This document shows, in pieces, positions 24,724 through 33,120 of a DNA stretch of 42,611 nt (position 1 is its first letter; each line of letters opens with the position of its first letter). The DNA is taken from assembly GCA_964458605.1 (NCBI GenBank), contig CAYWLS010000031.1, forward strand, positions 1-42,611, in the 5' to 3' direction. Under the pieces are notes generated by a model. The model was given only the letters and a program-made list of their open reading frames with translations. It ran no database searches and was not told where the DNA came from. A program made the translations under genes and the position numbers. This DNA is from JBBSNV01 sp964458605. Lineage in GTDB: Bacteria; Pseudomonadota; Alphaproteobacteria; Reyranellales; JAQSWP01.

Positions 24724-25794
24724 CTAGCGCGCCATCTCCAGCAGCTTCTCCCGCCTTAGCCCGACCTTCTCGCCGGCCAGCAGGAGTTGTTCCCAGGTCG
24801 TGTCGTCGACCGGCACGCCCTCGGCGGTGCGTCGAGCCTTGCTGCGCAGCTCCGGTTCGCCGGCGATCAGCACCTCGTCGACGCCGGGCCGCGGCTTGGA
24901 GGCCTTGACGTAATCGACCATCTGCGCGATCTCGCGCCCGATCCAGTGGCGGTCGCCCAGCCGCGCCGGATCGAACACGATGCTCAGCATGTTGTTGACG
25001 ATCGAGCGGTCGCGCGGATTGCCGGGATGGATGGTGCCGCCGCCGCAGAACGCGCCGGCGAACAGCTCGGCGATCAGCGCCAGGCCCGATCCCTTGTGCT
25101 CGCCCATCGGCAGGATGGCGCCGCGCGGCTCGCGATACATCACATTGGGATCGGTGGTGTCGTGGCCTGCGGGATCGACCAGCAGGCCATCCGCCATCTG
25201 CTCCTTCTTGTTCATCGCCACCCGCACCTTGCCCAGCGCCACCTTGGAGGTGGCGAAATCGAGGATGATCGGCGGACGGCCGCCGGCGGCCGGGATCGAA
25301 ATGCATACCGGGTTGGTGGCGTAGCGCGCCTCGTAGCCGCCGAACGCGGCGACGAGCGGCGGATGACCGGTGACGTTGACGAAATGCAGCGACGCCAGGC
25401 CAGCCGCCGCCGTCATCTCGCCATAGGTGCCGATGCGGCCCATGTGGTGGGTGTTGCGCAGCGCCACCAACGCCAGCCCGTCGCGCTGGGCCCGCGCAAT
25501 GCCCAGTTCGGTGGCCTCATGCGCCATCACCTGGCCCGCGGCCTGGTCGCCATCGGCCACGATCATCGGCCCGCTGTCGGAGACGATGGCGAGCTTGCCG
25601 TTGGTCTTGAGAATGCCGGCTTTGCGGTCGTCGATATAGAGCGGGATCATGCCGACGCCGTGGCTGTCGTGGCCCTTGAGATTGGCCTCGACCAGATGGT
25701 CGGCGACGATGCGGGTCTCGTAGTCGTTGCTGCCGGAGGCGCTGAGAATGGCGGCGACGAAGCGGCGCAGCCGGTCGGGCAGGATGGCGGGCAT
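24724..25794 (-). CDS. Ldh2-type malate/L-lactate dehydrogenase family oxidoreductase
   Basis: The 356-residue protein belongs to the NAD(P)H-dependent Ldh2/MDH2 family (malate, ureidoglycolate, L-sulfolactate and similar 2-hydroxy acids), unrelated to the classical lactate dehydrogenase fold. Landmarks are the catalytic His in NLKGHDSHGVGMIP, NTHHMGRIGTYG, ATNPVCISIP, LDFATS and the GEHKGSGLALIAE loop. AAGGAG sits 5 bases before ATG 25792-25794. It is divergent from a DUF3237-like gene. The exact hydroxy acid is not evident. Confidence 0.92.
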   Translation of the reverse strand: MPAILPDRLRRFVAAILSASGSNDYETRIVADHLVEANLKGHDSHGVGMIPLYIDDRKAGILKTNGKLAIVSDSGPMIVADGDQAAGQVMAHEATELGIARAQRDGLALVALRNTHHMGRIGTYGEMTAAAGLASLHFVNVTGHPPLVAAFGGYEARYATNPVCISIPAAGGRPPIILDFATSKVALGKVRVAMNKKEQMADGLLVDPAGHDTTDPNVMYREPRGAILPMGEHKGSGLALIAELFAGAFCGGGTIHPGNPRDRSIVNNMLSIVFDPARLGDRHWIGREIAQMVDYVKASKPRPGVDEVLIAGEPELRSKARRTAEGVPVDDTTWEQLLLAGEKVGLRREKLLEMAR

Positions 25795-25881
25795 AGCAGC
25801 TCCTTTGAGGCGTTCCTCTCTCGCTTGTCTTGCCGCCAGTTTGCTATGCTCGATGCCGACAAGACAATCCATGGGGCAACA

Positions 25882-26349
25882 ATGGATCACAAGCCGGAGC
25901 TGCGCTCGGCGCTGCTGTTCACCATAACCATCGAGCTGCTGGGCGCGCAGGATATCGGCCCGACCCCGGCCGGCCACCGCCGCATCGTCCAGGTCAAGGG
26001 CGGCCGCTTCGAGGGCGAGGAGCTGCGCGGCACCATCCTGCCCGGCGGCGGCGACTGGATCGTGACCCGGCCGGACGGGGTGATGCTGCTCGACGTGCGG
26101 CTGGCGCTGGAGACCGACGACAAGCAGCTTATCTACATGACCTATCGCGGCATGCGGCACGGCCCGCAATGGGTGATGGAGCGGCTCAACAGGGGCGAGA
26201 AGGTCGATCCCTCGGAATATTACTTCCGCACCCTGCCGTGGTTCGAGACCGCCTCGGCCAAGTACGAGTGGCTGAACCGCATCGTCACCGTGGCGATCGG
26301 ACGGCGCGAAGCGGCGGGTCCGGTCTACGACGTGTTCCAGATTCTGTAA
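25882..26349 (+). CDS. DUF3237-like protein
   Basis: The 155-residue protein matches the pattern of DUF3237 barrel proteins: IVQVKGGRFEGEELRGTILPGGGDW, then VRLALETDDKQLIYMTYRG, and YYFRTLPWFET near the end. Members often sit beside catabolic genes and have no settled biochemical role. I chose ATG 25882; the frame extends upstream past another ATG but without better signals. It is convergent with the metallo-hydrolase, with a palindromic repeat between them. Confidence 0.85.
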   Translation: MDHKPELRSALLFTITIELLGAQDIGPTPAGHRRIVQVKGGRFEGEELRGTILPGGGDWIVTRPDGVMLLDVRLALETDDKQLIYMTYRGMRHGPQWVMERLNRGEKVDPSEYYFRTLPWFETASAKYEWLNRIVTVAIGRREAAGPVYDVFQIL

Positions 26350-26352
26350 CGG

Positions 26353-26471
26353 TCGTCACCCCGGCCAAGCGAGTTTGCGAGCGCACGCCGGGGGCCATTT
26401 CCCGTAGCATGAAGGCCATCGTTTGGATCGGCATAGGCCCCGGATAGCGCTTCGCGCTTCCGGGATGACGA
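26353..26471. repeat. Palindromic repeat of the GTCATCCCGG type
   Basis: The element starts TCGTCACCCCGG and ends CCGGGATGACGA, with internal GCGCTTCGCGC. It fills nearly the whole gap between two convergent genes. A partial relative lies at 13001-13038. Confidence 0.7.
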
Positions 26472-26474
26472 GCC

Positions 26475-27746
26475 TTACCGATACGCCCGTCCGGCCCGGG
26501 CATAGGCCGCGGCGGAGGACATGATGTTCTTGGCCATCAGGCTGGTCTCCTGGCCTTCGCGCGTCTCGTAGATCGCGCCGACGATCTCCTGCACCTGCTT
26601 GTTGCCCGGCTCGGCCTCCAGCGCGTAGTCGGCCAGGTGGCAGGCCAGCCGCATGTCGCTGCCCGCCAGCACCTTGGCCCGTTCGGCCAGCTTCAGCGCG
26701 CCGCCGCTGAGCGACGCCATCTCCCTGGCCAGTGCCTCGCGCGGCGCCGGCTTCAGCTCCGACGGCCTTCCGGTCCACCAGCCGCCGAAGAAGCGGATCA
26801 CGTTGCGCACGATGAACTCGCCCTCGTCGTAGACCGCCTGCAGCCACGGCGAATCCGTTTTGGGCAGCCTGACCTGGTGCACGATATCGGTGTGCGGCGG
26901 GGAGCCGGCATTCATCGCCGCTACGGTCTGCTCGACGATGCTGTCGAGATAGTCGGCGGTCTCCAGCAGCATCTTTTTGATCTTGGCCGGGTCGTTGACC
27001 ACCGGCCCGCCATGGCCCGGCCCGAGACTTTTGGGCTCGCGCGAAGCCATCTTGCGCAGGCCGGCCGCCCAGTCCCAGGGATAGCGCTGCACCTTCTGCG
27101 GGTTGCCGGCATTGGGCACGCCCCAGATGAACAGGTCGCCGGGACACAGCACGCCGCGCGCGGGCGCGAAGATCCACGAATGATCGTCGGTCTCGCCGGG
27201 GCAGTGATGGATCTCGAACACCTCGCCGCTCACCACGATGTCGAGCCGGTCGTCGTACAGCACGTTGGGCTGCAGGGCGGGGAAGCCGAAGCTCTTGAAC
27301 TGGTCGGGCTGCGCCTCGGCCAGTTGCACCATGCCGCCGAACTGGCGCGCGTTGAGCGCGGCGTTGTGGCCGGCGGTTTTGGCGTAGCGCGCGAAGCGGC
27401 GCGGCATGGCGCGATGGGCGATGATGCGCGGCTTGGGCTGGCCCGGCATCAGGAAGGCTTCCAGCCCATAGGCGTGATCGACATGCCCCTGGGTGAAGAT
27501 CGCGGTGTGGATCGGCGCCTGGGTCTTGCTGCGCAGCATCTGCGCCAGGGTCGGGCCGAGCTGCACCAGGCCGGAATCGACCAGCACGATGCCCTCGTCG
27601 GTCTCAAACGCCACGCAGCCGGAGAACATCGACTGAAACCAGGTTCGCGGCGCCAGCTCGACCGGGCCGCCGGACCAGAAGAACTTGGCTTCCTCCGGGG
27701 GGGTGCCGCGCATTTCCGCCATTTTCTGCATGATCGCCAGCGCCAT
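26475..27746 (-). CDS. MBL-fold hydrolase with alkylsulfatase-type dimerisation domain
   Basis: The 423-residue protein has an N-terminal metallo-beta-lactamase domain and a C-terminal helical domain like that of alkylsulfatases (KPAPREALAREMASLSGGALKLAE onward). Metal residues include His88, Asp90 and His91 in TQGHVDHAYG, His181 in HHCPGETDDHSW and Asp204 in CPGDLF. The normal HxHxDH motif reads QxHxDH: residue 86 is Gln (codon CAG) instead of the first zinc-binding His. The C-terminal SCP-2-like domain of full alkylsulfatases is missing, so it is shorter than SdsA1. No signal peptide is seen. The substrate is unknown. Confidence 0.88.
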   Translation of the reverse strand: MALAIMQKMAEMRGTPPEEAKFFWSGGPVELAPRTWFQSMFSGCVAFETDEGIVLVDSGLVQLGPTLAQMLRSKTQAPIHTAIFTQGHVDHAYGLEAFLMPGQPKPRIIAHRAMPRRFARYAKTAGHNAALNARQFGGMVQLAEAQPDQFKSFGFPALQPNVLYDDRLDIVVSGEVFEIHHCPGETDDHSWIFAPARGVLCPGDLFIWGVPNAGNPQKVQRYPWDWAAGLRKMASREPKSLGPGHGGPVVNDPAKIKKMLLETADYLDSIVEQTVAAMNAGSPPHTDIVHQVRLPKTDSPWLQAVYDEGEFIVRNVIRFFGGWWTGRPSELKPAPREALAREMASLSGGALKLAERAKVLAGSDMRLACHLADYALEAEPGNKQVQEIVGAIYETREGQETSLMAKNIMSSAAAYARAGRAYR

Positions 27747-27879
27747 GGTCGCCTCCCAAGCTCGTGGTCGGGAGAATTATGACCGAGGAGTCATGGAACC
27801 CGCCAGTCATGGTTTCGTTGGCAGGACGGCCCCCGCCGATCGGGTCGGCGGCCATTCTCTTACCAGCGTGGAGCCCTTC

Positions 27880-28407
27880 ATGAACGGCAAGATCCTTTGC
27901 GGCCTCCTGGTCGCGTTGAGCCTGACCGCGGCGCCGATGGCGATGGCGGCCAACTGGCAGTCGCTGAAATCCAATGAGGGCGGCTTCACCGTCATGATGC
28001 CGGCCGGCTATGTGAACGAGAAGAAGCCGGTCGACATGGGCGGCGCGGCCAAGGCCAACAACATCTCCTATCGCGTCGAATCGGATGGCGCCTTCTGGGG
28101 CGTCAGCGTCACCGACTATCCGGCCGCGATCTCGGGCCAGCCGCAGAAGATGCTGGAGAACGCGCGCGACGGCGCGCTGAAGCGCAGCAACGGCGCGCTG
28201 CGGTCGGATCGCGCGACCACCGTGGCCGGCAAGCCGGCGCGCGAGGTGGTATACGACGTCATCAACGAGGGCAACACCTACACGGTGCGCCAGCGCTTCG
28301 TGCTGGTCGGCCCGCAGCGCGTCATCCAGCAGGCCTATGTCGGCCAGCGCGGCACCGAGCAGGGCCCGGAGGCGCAGCAGTTCTTCGCTTCGCTGCAGTT
28401 GAAGTAG
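27880..28407 (+). CDS. Secreted hypothetical protein (175 aa)
   Basis: A signal peptide is clear: MNGKILCGLLVALSLTAA followed by a likely cleavage after AMA at residue ~23. The mature ~150 residues begin NWQSLKSNEGGFTVMMPAGY and continue with alternating strands (ISYRVESDGAFWGVSVTDYP; REVVYDVINEGNTYTVRQRF). This looks like a small beta-rich periplasmic domain related to lipocalin/PsbP-like folds. I do not recognise a function. The frame is open upstream to 27685, but only this start gives a signal peptide. It is divergent from the metallo-hydrolase and convergent with the CoA transferase. Confidence 0.8.
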   Translation: MNGKILCGLLVALSLTAAPMAMAANWQSLKSNEGGFTVMMPAGYVNEKKPVDMGGAAKANNISYRVESDGAFWGVSVTDYPAAISGQPQKMLENARDGALKRSNGALRSDRATTVAGKPAREVVYDVINEGNTYTVRQRFVLVGPQRVIQQAYVGQRGTEQGPEAQQFFASLQLK

Positions 28408-28415
28408 CCTCTTAA

Positions 28416-28543
28416 CCTCTCCCACCGGGAGAGGTCGCGAGCGATAGCGAGCGGGTGAGGGGCAAACGAAAAGCACCGGACCGGCCCCTCACCCGACTGC
28501 AATCGCTGACGCTCACGCAGTCGACCTCTCCCCGTGGGAGAGG
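28416..28543. repeat. CCTCTCCC palindromic repeat
   Basis: Short hairpins CCTCTCCC/GGGAGAGG at 28416-28434 and 28525-28543 flank a larger inverted repeat, GCGGGTGAGGGG (28451-28462) with CCCCTCACCCG (28485-28495). This is a widespread alphaproteobacterial intergenic element. It lies between convergent genes. Confidence 0.8.
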
Positions 28544-28551
28544 TGAAGAAT

Positions 28552-29739
28552 TCAAATCACCTTCTCTTCGCGCAACGCCGCAATCTCGTCGGCCGAATAG
28601 CCCAGCGTCTGCATCATCTCGTCGGTATGCTCGCCCAGCACCGGCGGGCGGCGCCGGATCTCCGCCGGCGTGCGCGACAGCACCACCGGCGGCTTGACGG
28701 TGGGCGAAGCCTTGGGCAGGCCGGGATAGTCGACATGCTCGAAGAAGCCCGCCTCGTTGACGTGGCGGTCGTCCAGCGCCTGTTGGGGCGTATAGACCGG
28801 GCCGGCCGGGATGCGCGCCTTGGCCAGCGCCTCGAGCACCTCTTCGGTGGTGCGCGTATTGCACCATTCCTGCATCGCCGCGCTCAGGATCTCGCCGTTG
28901 TCGCCGCGCGCCAGGTCGTCCTTGAAGCGCGGATCACGGGTCCACTTCTCCTCGTCGCCCATCAGCCGCGCCCAGCGTTTGAACAGCGGGTTGCCGATGC
29001 ACAGCGCGTAGATATGGCCGTCCTTGGTCTTGAAGCAGTCCTGCGGGCCGGCGGTCCAGCCGCGATTGGTGATCGGCCCGCGATTGGCCTGGATCAGCGC
29101 CTGCTCGATCAGATGCGTGTTGGCGTAGTTCAGCGCGGTGCGCAGCAGCGCGGTCTCGACCAGCTGGCCCTTGCCCGATTTCTGCCGATCCATCAGGGCG
29201 GCCATGATGCCGATGGTGTTGAGCATCGCCGTGCCGTAGTCGACCACCGGCACCGCCACCCGCATCGGTACCGAACCGTCGCCGGTCAGGTACATCGAGC
29301 CCGACATGGCCTGGCCCACCGTATCGAAGCCGACCCGGTCCTTGTACGGACCTGTCGAACCGAAGGTCGAGGTCATGGCCAGGATGATGCGCGGGTTGAT
29401 CTTCGAGATGGTCTCGTAGTCCAGCCCCATCTGCTGCAACTGCACATGGGGCAGGTTGGCCACCACCACATCGGCCCATTTGATCAGCCGCTCGGCCACT
29501 TCGCGGCCCTTGGGCGTCATGGGATCGAGCGTCATGCCGCGCTTGTTGCGATTCATCTGCAGGAAGGTGGTGCCTTCGCCGTTCCTGCCGACCGGCGTGA
29601 CCCAGCGATCCTCGCTGCCGTCGAGCTTCTCCACCCGCACCACGTCGGCGCCCAGATCGCCCAGCAGCGCGCCGCAGAACGGTCCGGCGATGTAGCGGCC
29701 GAAATCCACCACCTTGATGCCGTCCAGAACCCCGGGCAT
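28552..29739 (-). CDS. CaiB/BaiF-type CoA transferase (class III)
   Basis: The 395-residue protein moves CoA between acids without a free thioester intermediate, as formyl-CoA and carnitine-CoA transferases do. Family segments are VVDFGRYIAGPFCGALLGDLGADVVRVE at the N-terminus, NRNKRGMTLD, VGFDTVGQAMSGSMYLTGDG, the Asp-containing VVDYGTAMLNTIGIMAAL and a C-terminal PPVLGEHTDEM. I chose the ATG at 29737-29739 because GGAGG lies 5 bases before it; the frame extends to 29796 with weaker starts. The acid substrate is not evident. It lies downstream of the Ivy-like gene on the same strand. Confidence 0.92.
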   Translation of the reverse strand: MPGVLDGIKVVDFGRYIAGPFCGALLGDLGADVVRVEKLDGSEDRWVTPVGRNGEGTTFLQMNRNKRGMTLDPMTPKGREVAERLIKWADVVVANLPHVQLQQMGLDYETISKINPRIILAMTSTFGSTGPYKDRVGFDTVGQAMSGSMYLTGDGSVPMRVAVPVVDYGTAMLNTIGIMAALMDRQKSGKGQLVETALLRTALNYANTHLIEQALIQANRGPITNRGWTAGPQDCFKTKDGHIYALCIGNPLFKRWARLMGDEEKWTRDPRFKDDLARGDNGEILSAAMQEWCNTRTTEEVLEALAKARIPAGPVYTPQQALDDRHVNEAGFFEHVDYPGLPKASPTVKPPVVLSRTPAEIRRRPPVLGEHTDEMMQTLGYSADEIAALREEKVI

Positions 29740-29834
29740 CGCTCCCTCCGCCATTATTCCTGGTTGGACGATCTTATCGTGCCGCGGCGCCGCCACAACA
29801 GGCCGGGCTGCCGTCCGGTTTCGCGAACCGAAAC

Positions 29835-30293
29835 CTAGCGGTCGAGGATGCCCAGCCGGCGCATGTCCTCGACCAGGGCGCCCGCATCGTCCTGGCAGGC
29901 TTTCTCCTGCGGCACGACACGATGGCCGATCTCCTGCCAGCGGATCGGCGGCTTCTCGTCGCTGCGCTCGATGCAGGCCACCATGCGGCCGTTCGCGTCG
30001 ATCGCGACCGTGACGTTGTTGTTGCCGCAGTCATGCGCCTTGCAGATCCAGGCGATGGTCCAGCCGTCGTGGAACCTGACCGGCGTCTGCGGCCCCCAGC
30101 CGTCGCGGATCGCCCGCGCCAGTTGCGGGCCCACGGTGCCGTCGAGCCGGTCGCCCAGCGCGACCCAGAAGGTGGTGCCGCCGATCTTGTCGAACGGATA
30201 TTTGCCGACCCACGCCCTGGCATCGACCGCCTGCGCGGCGGCGGGAAGCGCAAATGCGATCAGCGCGGACAAGGCGGCGACGGACAGGCGCAT
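29835..30293 (-). CDS. Ivy-like periplasmic lysozyme inhibitor
   Basis: The 152-residue protein has a signal peptide (MRLSVAALSALIAFALPAAA, cleavage near AQA). The mature part carries WICKAHDCGNNNVTVAID, matching the CKPHDC loop with which E. coli Ivy plugs the active site of C-type lysozymes, followed by the same kind of strand. The proline of the loop is Ala here. The two Cys of the loop and its His are kept. I infer a periplasmic role in protection against lysozymes; overall similarity outside the loop is modest, so the call is not certain. It ends 95 bases upstream of the CoA transferase. Upstream are three 16-bp tandem repeats. Confidence 0.65.
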   Translation of the reverse strand: MRLSVAALSALIAFALPAAAQAVDARAWVGKYPFDKIGGTTFWVALGDRLDGTVGPQLARAIRDGWGPQTPVRFHDGWTIAWICKAHDCGNNNVTVAIDANGRMVACIERSDEKPPIRWQEIGHRVVPQEKACQDDAGALVEDMRRLGILDR

Positions 30294-30317
30294 GGCGGCT
30301 CCGCAAGGATGGTGCCG

Positions 30318-30365
30318 TATTGTAGCCGATCGCTATTGTAGCCGATCGCTATTGTAGCCGATCGC
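30318..30365. repeat. Three exact 16-bp tandem repeats in a divergent intergenic region
   Basis: The unit TATTGTAGCCGATCGC occurs three times without a break at 30318-30333, 30334-30349 and 30350-30365. It contains the palindrome CGATCG. It lies between the divergent Ivy-like gene and phosphotransferase gene. It may be a regulator-binding array or slippage product. Confidence 0.9.
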
Positions 30366-30468
30366 CGGCAAAAGCGCAGTTGCACCGGCTGGCCGCGCAT
30401 CGCAGAGTAGCGCGCTGAACGGTCGTTCACGACACAGTCACAGGCATACCGGACGGCGAGGCGAGGAC

Positions 30469-31539
30469 ATGGCGGCACGCGGCGCGGAATTCATCGGCAC
30501 CATGCCGGTGCAGGACAAGCATCGTTTCGACGAAGCCTCGCTGGAACGCTTCATGCGCGACAAGGTCGAGGGCTTCGTCCCGCCGCTTACCGTCGAGCAG
30601 TTCCGCGGCGGCCAGTCCAACCCGACCTATCGGCTGAGCGACGGCGCGGGCAAGCGTTACGTGCTGCGCCGCAAGCCGCCGGGCAAGCTGCTGCCCTCGG
30701 CGCATGCCGTCGATCGCGAATTCCGCATCATCTCCGCGCTCTATCGCACGCCGGTGCCGGTGGCCCGGCCCTATGCGCTGTGCGAGGACGATAGCGTGAT
30801 CGGCACGGCGTTCTACATCATGGATTGCGTCGAGGGCCGGGTGCTGTGGGATCCGCTGCTGCCATCGGTGCCGAAGGAGGGCCGCCGCGCCGTCTACGAG
30901 GCGGAGATCGACGTGATCGCCGCGCTGCACCAGGTCGACTACAAGGCGGTCGGCCTGGAGGATTACGGCCGGCCGGGCAACTACGTGGCGCGCCAGCTCA
31001 GCCGCTGGGGCAAGCAGTATCTGGCGTCCAAGACCGACGACATCCCGGAGATGGACCGGCTGATGGAATGGCTGCCCGCGCACATGCCCCAGGCCGAGGC
31101 CACCACCATCGTCCATGGCGACTATCGCCTCGACAACATGATCTTCCATCCCACCGAGCCGCGCGTGGCGGCAGTGATCGACTGGGAGATCTCGACCCTG
31201 GGCGATCCGCTGGCCGATTTCTCCTATGTCATGATGATGTGGCGCATCCCCAAGGAGCAGGGCGGACTGGCCGGCCACGACCTGGCGGCGCACGGCATTC
31301 CCACCGAGCAGGAACTGATCGCCCGCTATTGCGCCCGCACCGGGCGCCAGGGCATCGCCGATATGGAGTTCTACACCGCCTACAATCTGTGGCGCATGGC
31401 CTGCATCCGCCAGGGCGTCTATGCCCGCTCGCTGGACGGTACCGCGTCGAACCGCCTGGCCGGCGAATCGGGCAAGCTGGTGCGGCCCAACGCCCGGCAG
31501 GCCTGGGCGGTGGTCGAACGGCTCGCCGGACGGGCCTGA
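30469..31539 (+). CDS. Phosphotransferase-family protein (APH/ACAD10-like)
   Basis: The 356-residue protein has a kinase-like aminoglycoside-phosphotransferase fold: an ATP-binding Lys in RYVLRRKPPG, the catalytic loop VHGDYRLDNMIF and the metal-binding VIDWEISTLGDPLADF. This subgroup matches the N-terminal kinase domain of human ACAD10/11, which phosphorylates 4-hydroxy acyl-CoAs before their degradation, and its bacterial relatives sit near acyl-CoA genes as here. A role in hydroxy-acid breakdown is therefore favoured over drug resistance (inference). ATG 30469 has GCGAGGA 5 bases upstream. TetR follows on the same strand. Confidence 0.9.
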   Translation: MAARGAEFIGTMPVQDKHRFDEASLERFMRDKVEGFVPPLTVEQFRGGQSNPTYRLSDGAGKRYVLRRKPPGKLLPSAHAVDREFRIISALYRTPVPVARPYALCEDDSVIGTAFYIMDCVEGRVLWDPLLPSVPKEGRRAVYEAEIDVIAALHQVDYKAVGLEDYGRPGNYVARQLSRWGKQYLASKTDDIPEMDRLMEWLPAHMPQAEATTIVHGDYRLDNMIFHPTEPRVAAVIDWEISTLGDPLADFSYVMMMWRIPKEQGGLAGHDLAAHGIPTEQELIARYCARTGRQGIADMEFYTAYNLWRMACIRQGVYARSLDGTASNRLAGESGKLVRPNARQAWAVVERLAGRA

Positions 31540-31618
31540 GCACCGTCCAGCGGTAGAACGGCACGGCATAGTTTCGCCTGTCGCCATGCCGGTGTCAGGC
31601 CGCTTGTGAACCGTCTCC

Positions 31619-31634
31619 GGTTGTAGGACAAACC
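31619..31634 (+). promoter_or_regulatory. Possible operator upstream of tetR
   Basis: GGTTGT (31619-31624) and ACAAACC (31628-31634) form an imperfect inverted repeat 40 bases before the tetR start. TetR proteins often bind such sites near their own gene. No matching site was found elsewhere. Confidence 0.2.
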
Positions 31635-31673
31635 GTCAAACGGGGCGGCACAGCCTTGGGATCGGGGGCTTCG

Positions 31674-32345
31674 ATGGTCAAATCACGCAGCGCGGCCGGC
31701 AAGACGGCGCCGCGCGTCGCCGGCAACGGGCGCAACGGCAATGGCGGGCGCAACGGCGCGCCCAGCCACAACATCGCCCAGGCCGCCTACGACCTGTTCG
31801 CGCGCCAGGGCTTCAACGTCACCACCGTGCGCGACATCATGCATGCCTGCGGCCTGACCCAGGGCGCGCTCTACAACCACTTCTCGTCCAAGGACCAGCT
31901 CCTCGCCACCATCATCATCCAGACCCAGAGCGAGCTGGAGCGCGAACTGGCCGAGGCGGTGGCCAAGGCCGGCGACGACGTGGTCGATCAGTTCTACGCC
32001 TATGTGCGCTGCTATGCGCTGCGCCACACCCGCAATCGCACCGAGGCGCTGGTGGCCAATCGCGAATTCGTCTGGCTCGAGCCGACCAAGCGCAACGAGG
32101 TGCGCATCTCCCGCCGCCGCGTGCGCGACATCCTGATCACCATCACCCGCCGCGGATTGAAAGAGAAAGCCTTCACCGTGCCGCCGGGCGAAGGCAAGGA
32201 AGACGCCAAGATCGTCGCCATGGCGATCCTCAACGCCTGCACCTACATCTCCCAGTGGTTCACCGCCCACGGCGCCTGGACCGACGAGGCGATCGCCGAA
32301 TATCACGCGCAAATGGCGTTGCGCCTGGTGGGACGGGTTCGGTAG
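31674..32345 (+). CDS. TetR-family transcriptional regulator
   Basis: The 223-residue protein has a low-complexity Ser/Gly/Asn-rich N-terminus (~35 residues) and a TetR helix-turn-helix (VRDIMHACGLTQGALYNHFSSKDQLL, residues ~60-85). The all-helical ligand domain follows. Its neighbours suggest an acyl-CoA ligand, like FadR/PsrA-type TetR proteins (inference). ATG 31674 has a GGGGG tract 5 bases upstream; a TTG at 31656 is the alternative. The AT-rich peptidase gene begins only 5 bases after its stop, marking a sharp drop in GC. Confidence 0.9.
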   Translation: MVKSRSAAGKTAPRVAGNGRNGNGGRNGAPSHNIAQAAYDLFARQGFNVTTVRDIMHACGLTQGALYNHFSSKDQLLATIIIQTQSELERELAEAVAKAGDDVVDQFYAYVRCYALRHTRNRTEALVANREFVWLEPTKRNEVRISRRRVRDILITITRRGLKEKAFTVPPGEGKEDAKIVAMAILNACTYISQWFTAHGAWTDEAIAEYHAQMALRLVGRVR

Positions 32346-32349
32346 CATC

Positions 32350-33120
32350 ATGTTTCATGGCCTCACTCGCTCATTCTTGTATAGCGCTGCGAAGCTGTCC
32401 GTACGATTCCAGCGTGACAACAAAGACTATATGTGTTCGGGGACAGGATTTTTTATCAAAAAATCAGGGGAGGTGTTTTTCATCACGAATCGACACATTC
32501 TCGATGGGAGCATTTTTGACAAATCAATCGAATGGACTCCCCTTGAATTAGCAATAGTCTGCCGGAACGCTGAGGATAGACTATTGGAGCTGACAATATC
32601 GTCGGGACTCGAACACATTCAATTTCATCCTGCTGCGGAGAATGATATCGCTGTTCTTCCATTGAAAGGGATCCCGGCGCGGTCGAATCTGGCGAGCGCA
32701 AAGGTAGATTACTTTATTGACTTAGATTTTTTAGCAACAACCGATGAATTTACTGATGGCCGTATATCTATCGGTGACTTCATAGCGTTTGCTGGATACC
32801 CCTATATCCATGATCGGAAAGATCACAGGCCTATTATGCGTATGGGAACCATTGCGAGTGATCCCGCGTGCGATTTTTCCGCATCGGGGAAACCAGAAGG
32901 CGCAAGGTTGCTGTACGAAGGGTTCTCGACGGACGGATCTTCTGGAAGCCCGGTCTTCGCTTTGATGAAAGGATTGAAACCTGGACCAGGGATAAAATTT
33001 GACAGTTTCCGAGATGTTCGATTAGTCGGAATCAACGCCGGACATTTCTCTGACCCAAGTCTGCCACACAGCTCTCTGTCTTATTTCTATAAATCTTCGG
33101 CCATTCTAGAAATGCTGTAG
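32350..33120 (+). CDS. Trypsin-like serine peptidase (AT-rich island)
   Basis: The 256-residue protein is a single trypsin-fold domain: His49 in FITNRHIL, Asp99 in AENDIAVLPL and Ser198 in TDGSSGSPVF complete the triad, with a GTGFFI strand early and VGINAG after the serine. There is no signal peptide, transmembrane segment or PDZ domain, so it is not a DegP-type protease and should be cytoplasmic. Codon use and composition (row 32461-32520 has 26 G+C in 60; row 32221-32280 just before has 39) show foreign origin. No clear ribosome binding site is seen. The neighbour downstream is a P-loop ATPase of similar composition; together they may act in defence (inference). Confidence 0.88.
   Translation: MFHGLTRSFLYSAAKLSVRFQRDNKDYMCSGTGFFIKKSGEVFFITNRHILDGSIFDKSIEWTPLELAIVCRNAEDRLLELTISSGLEHIQFHPAAENDIAVLPLKGIPARSNLASAKVDYFIDLDFLATTDEFTDGRISIGDFIAFAGYPYIHDRKDHRPIMRMGTIASDPACDFSASGKPEGARLLYEGFSTDGSSGSPVFALMKGLKPGPGIKFDSFRDVRLVGINAGHFSDPSLPHSSLSYFYKSSAILEML

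Noticed and set aside
30318..30365. CRISPR array
   Set aside because: The 16-bp units are contiguous with no spacers and no cas genes are present.
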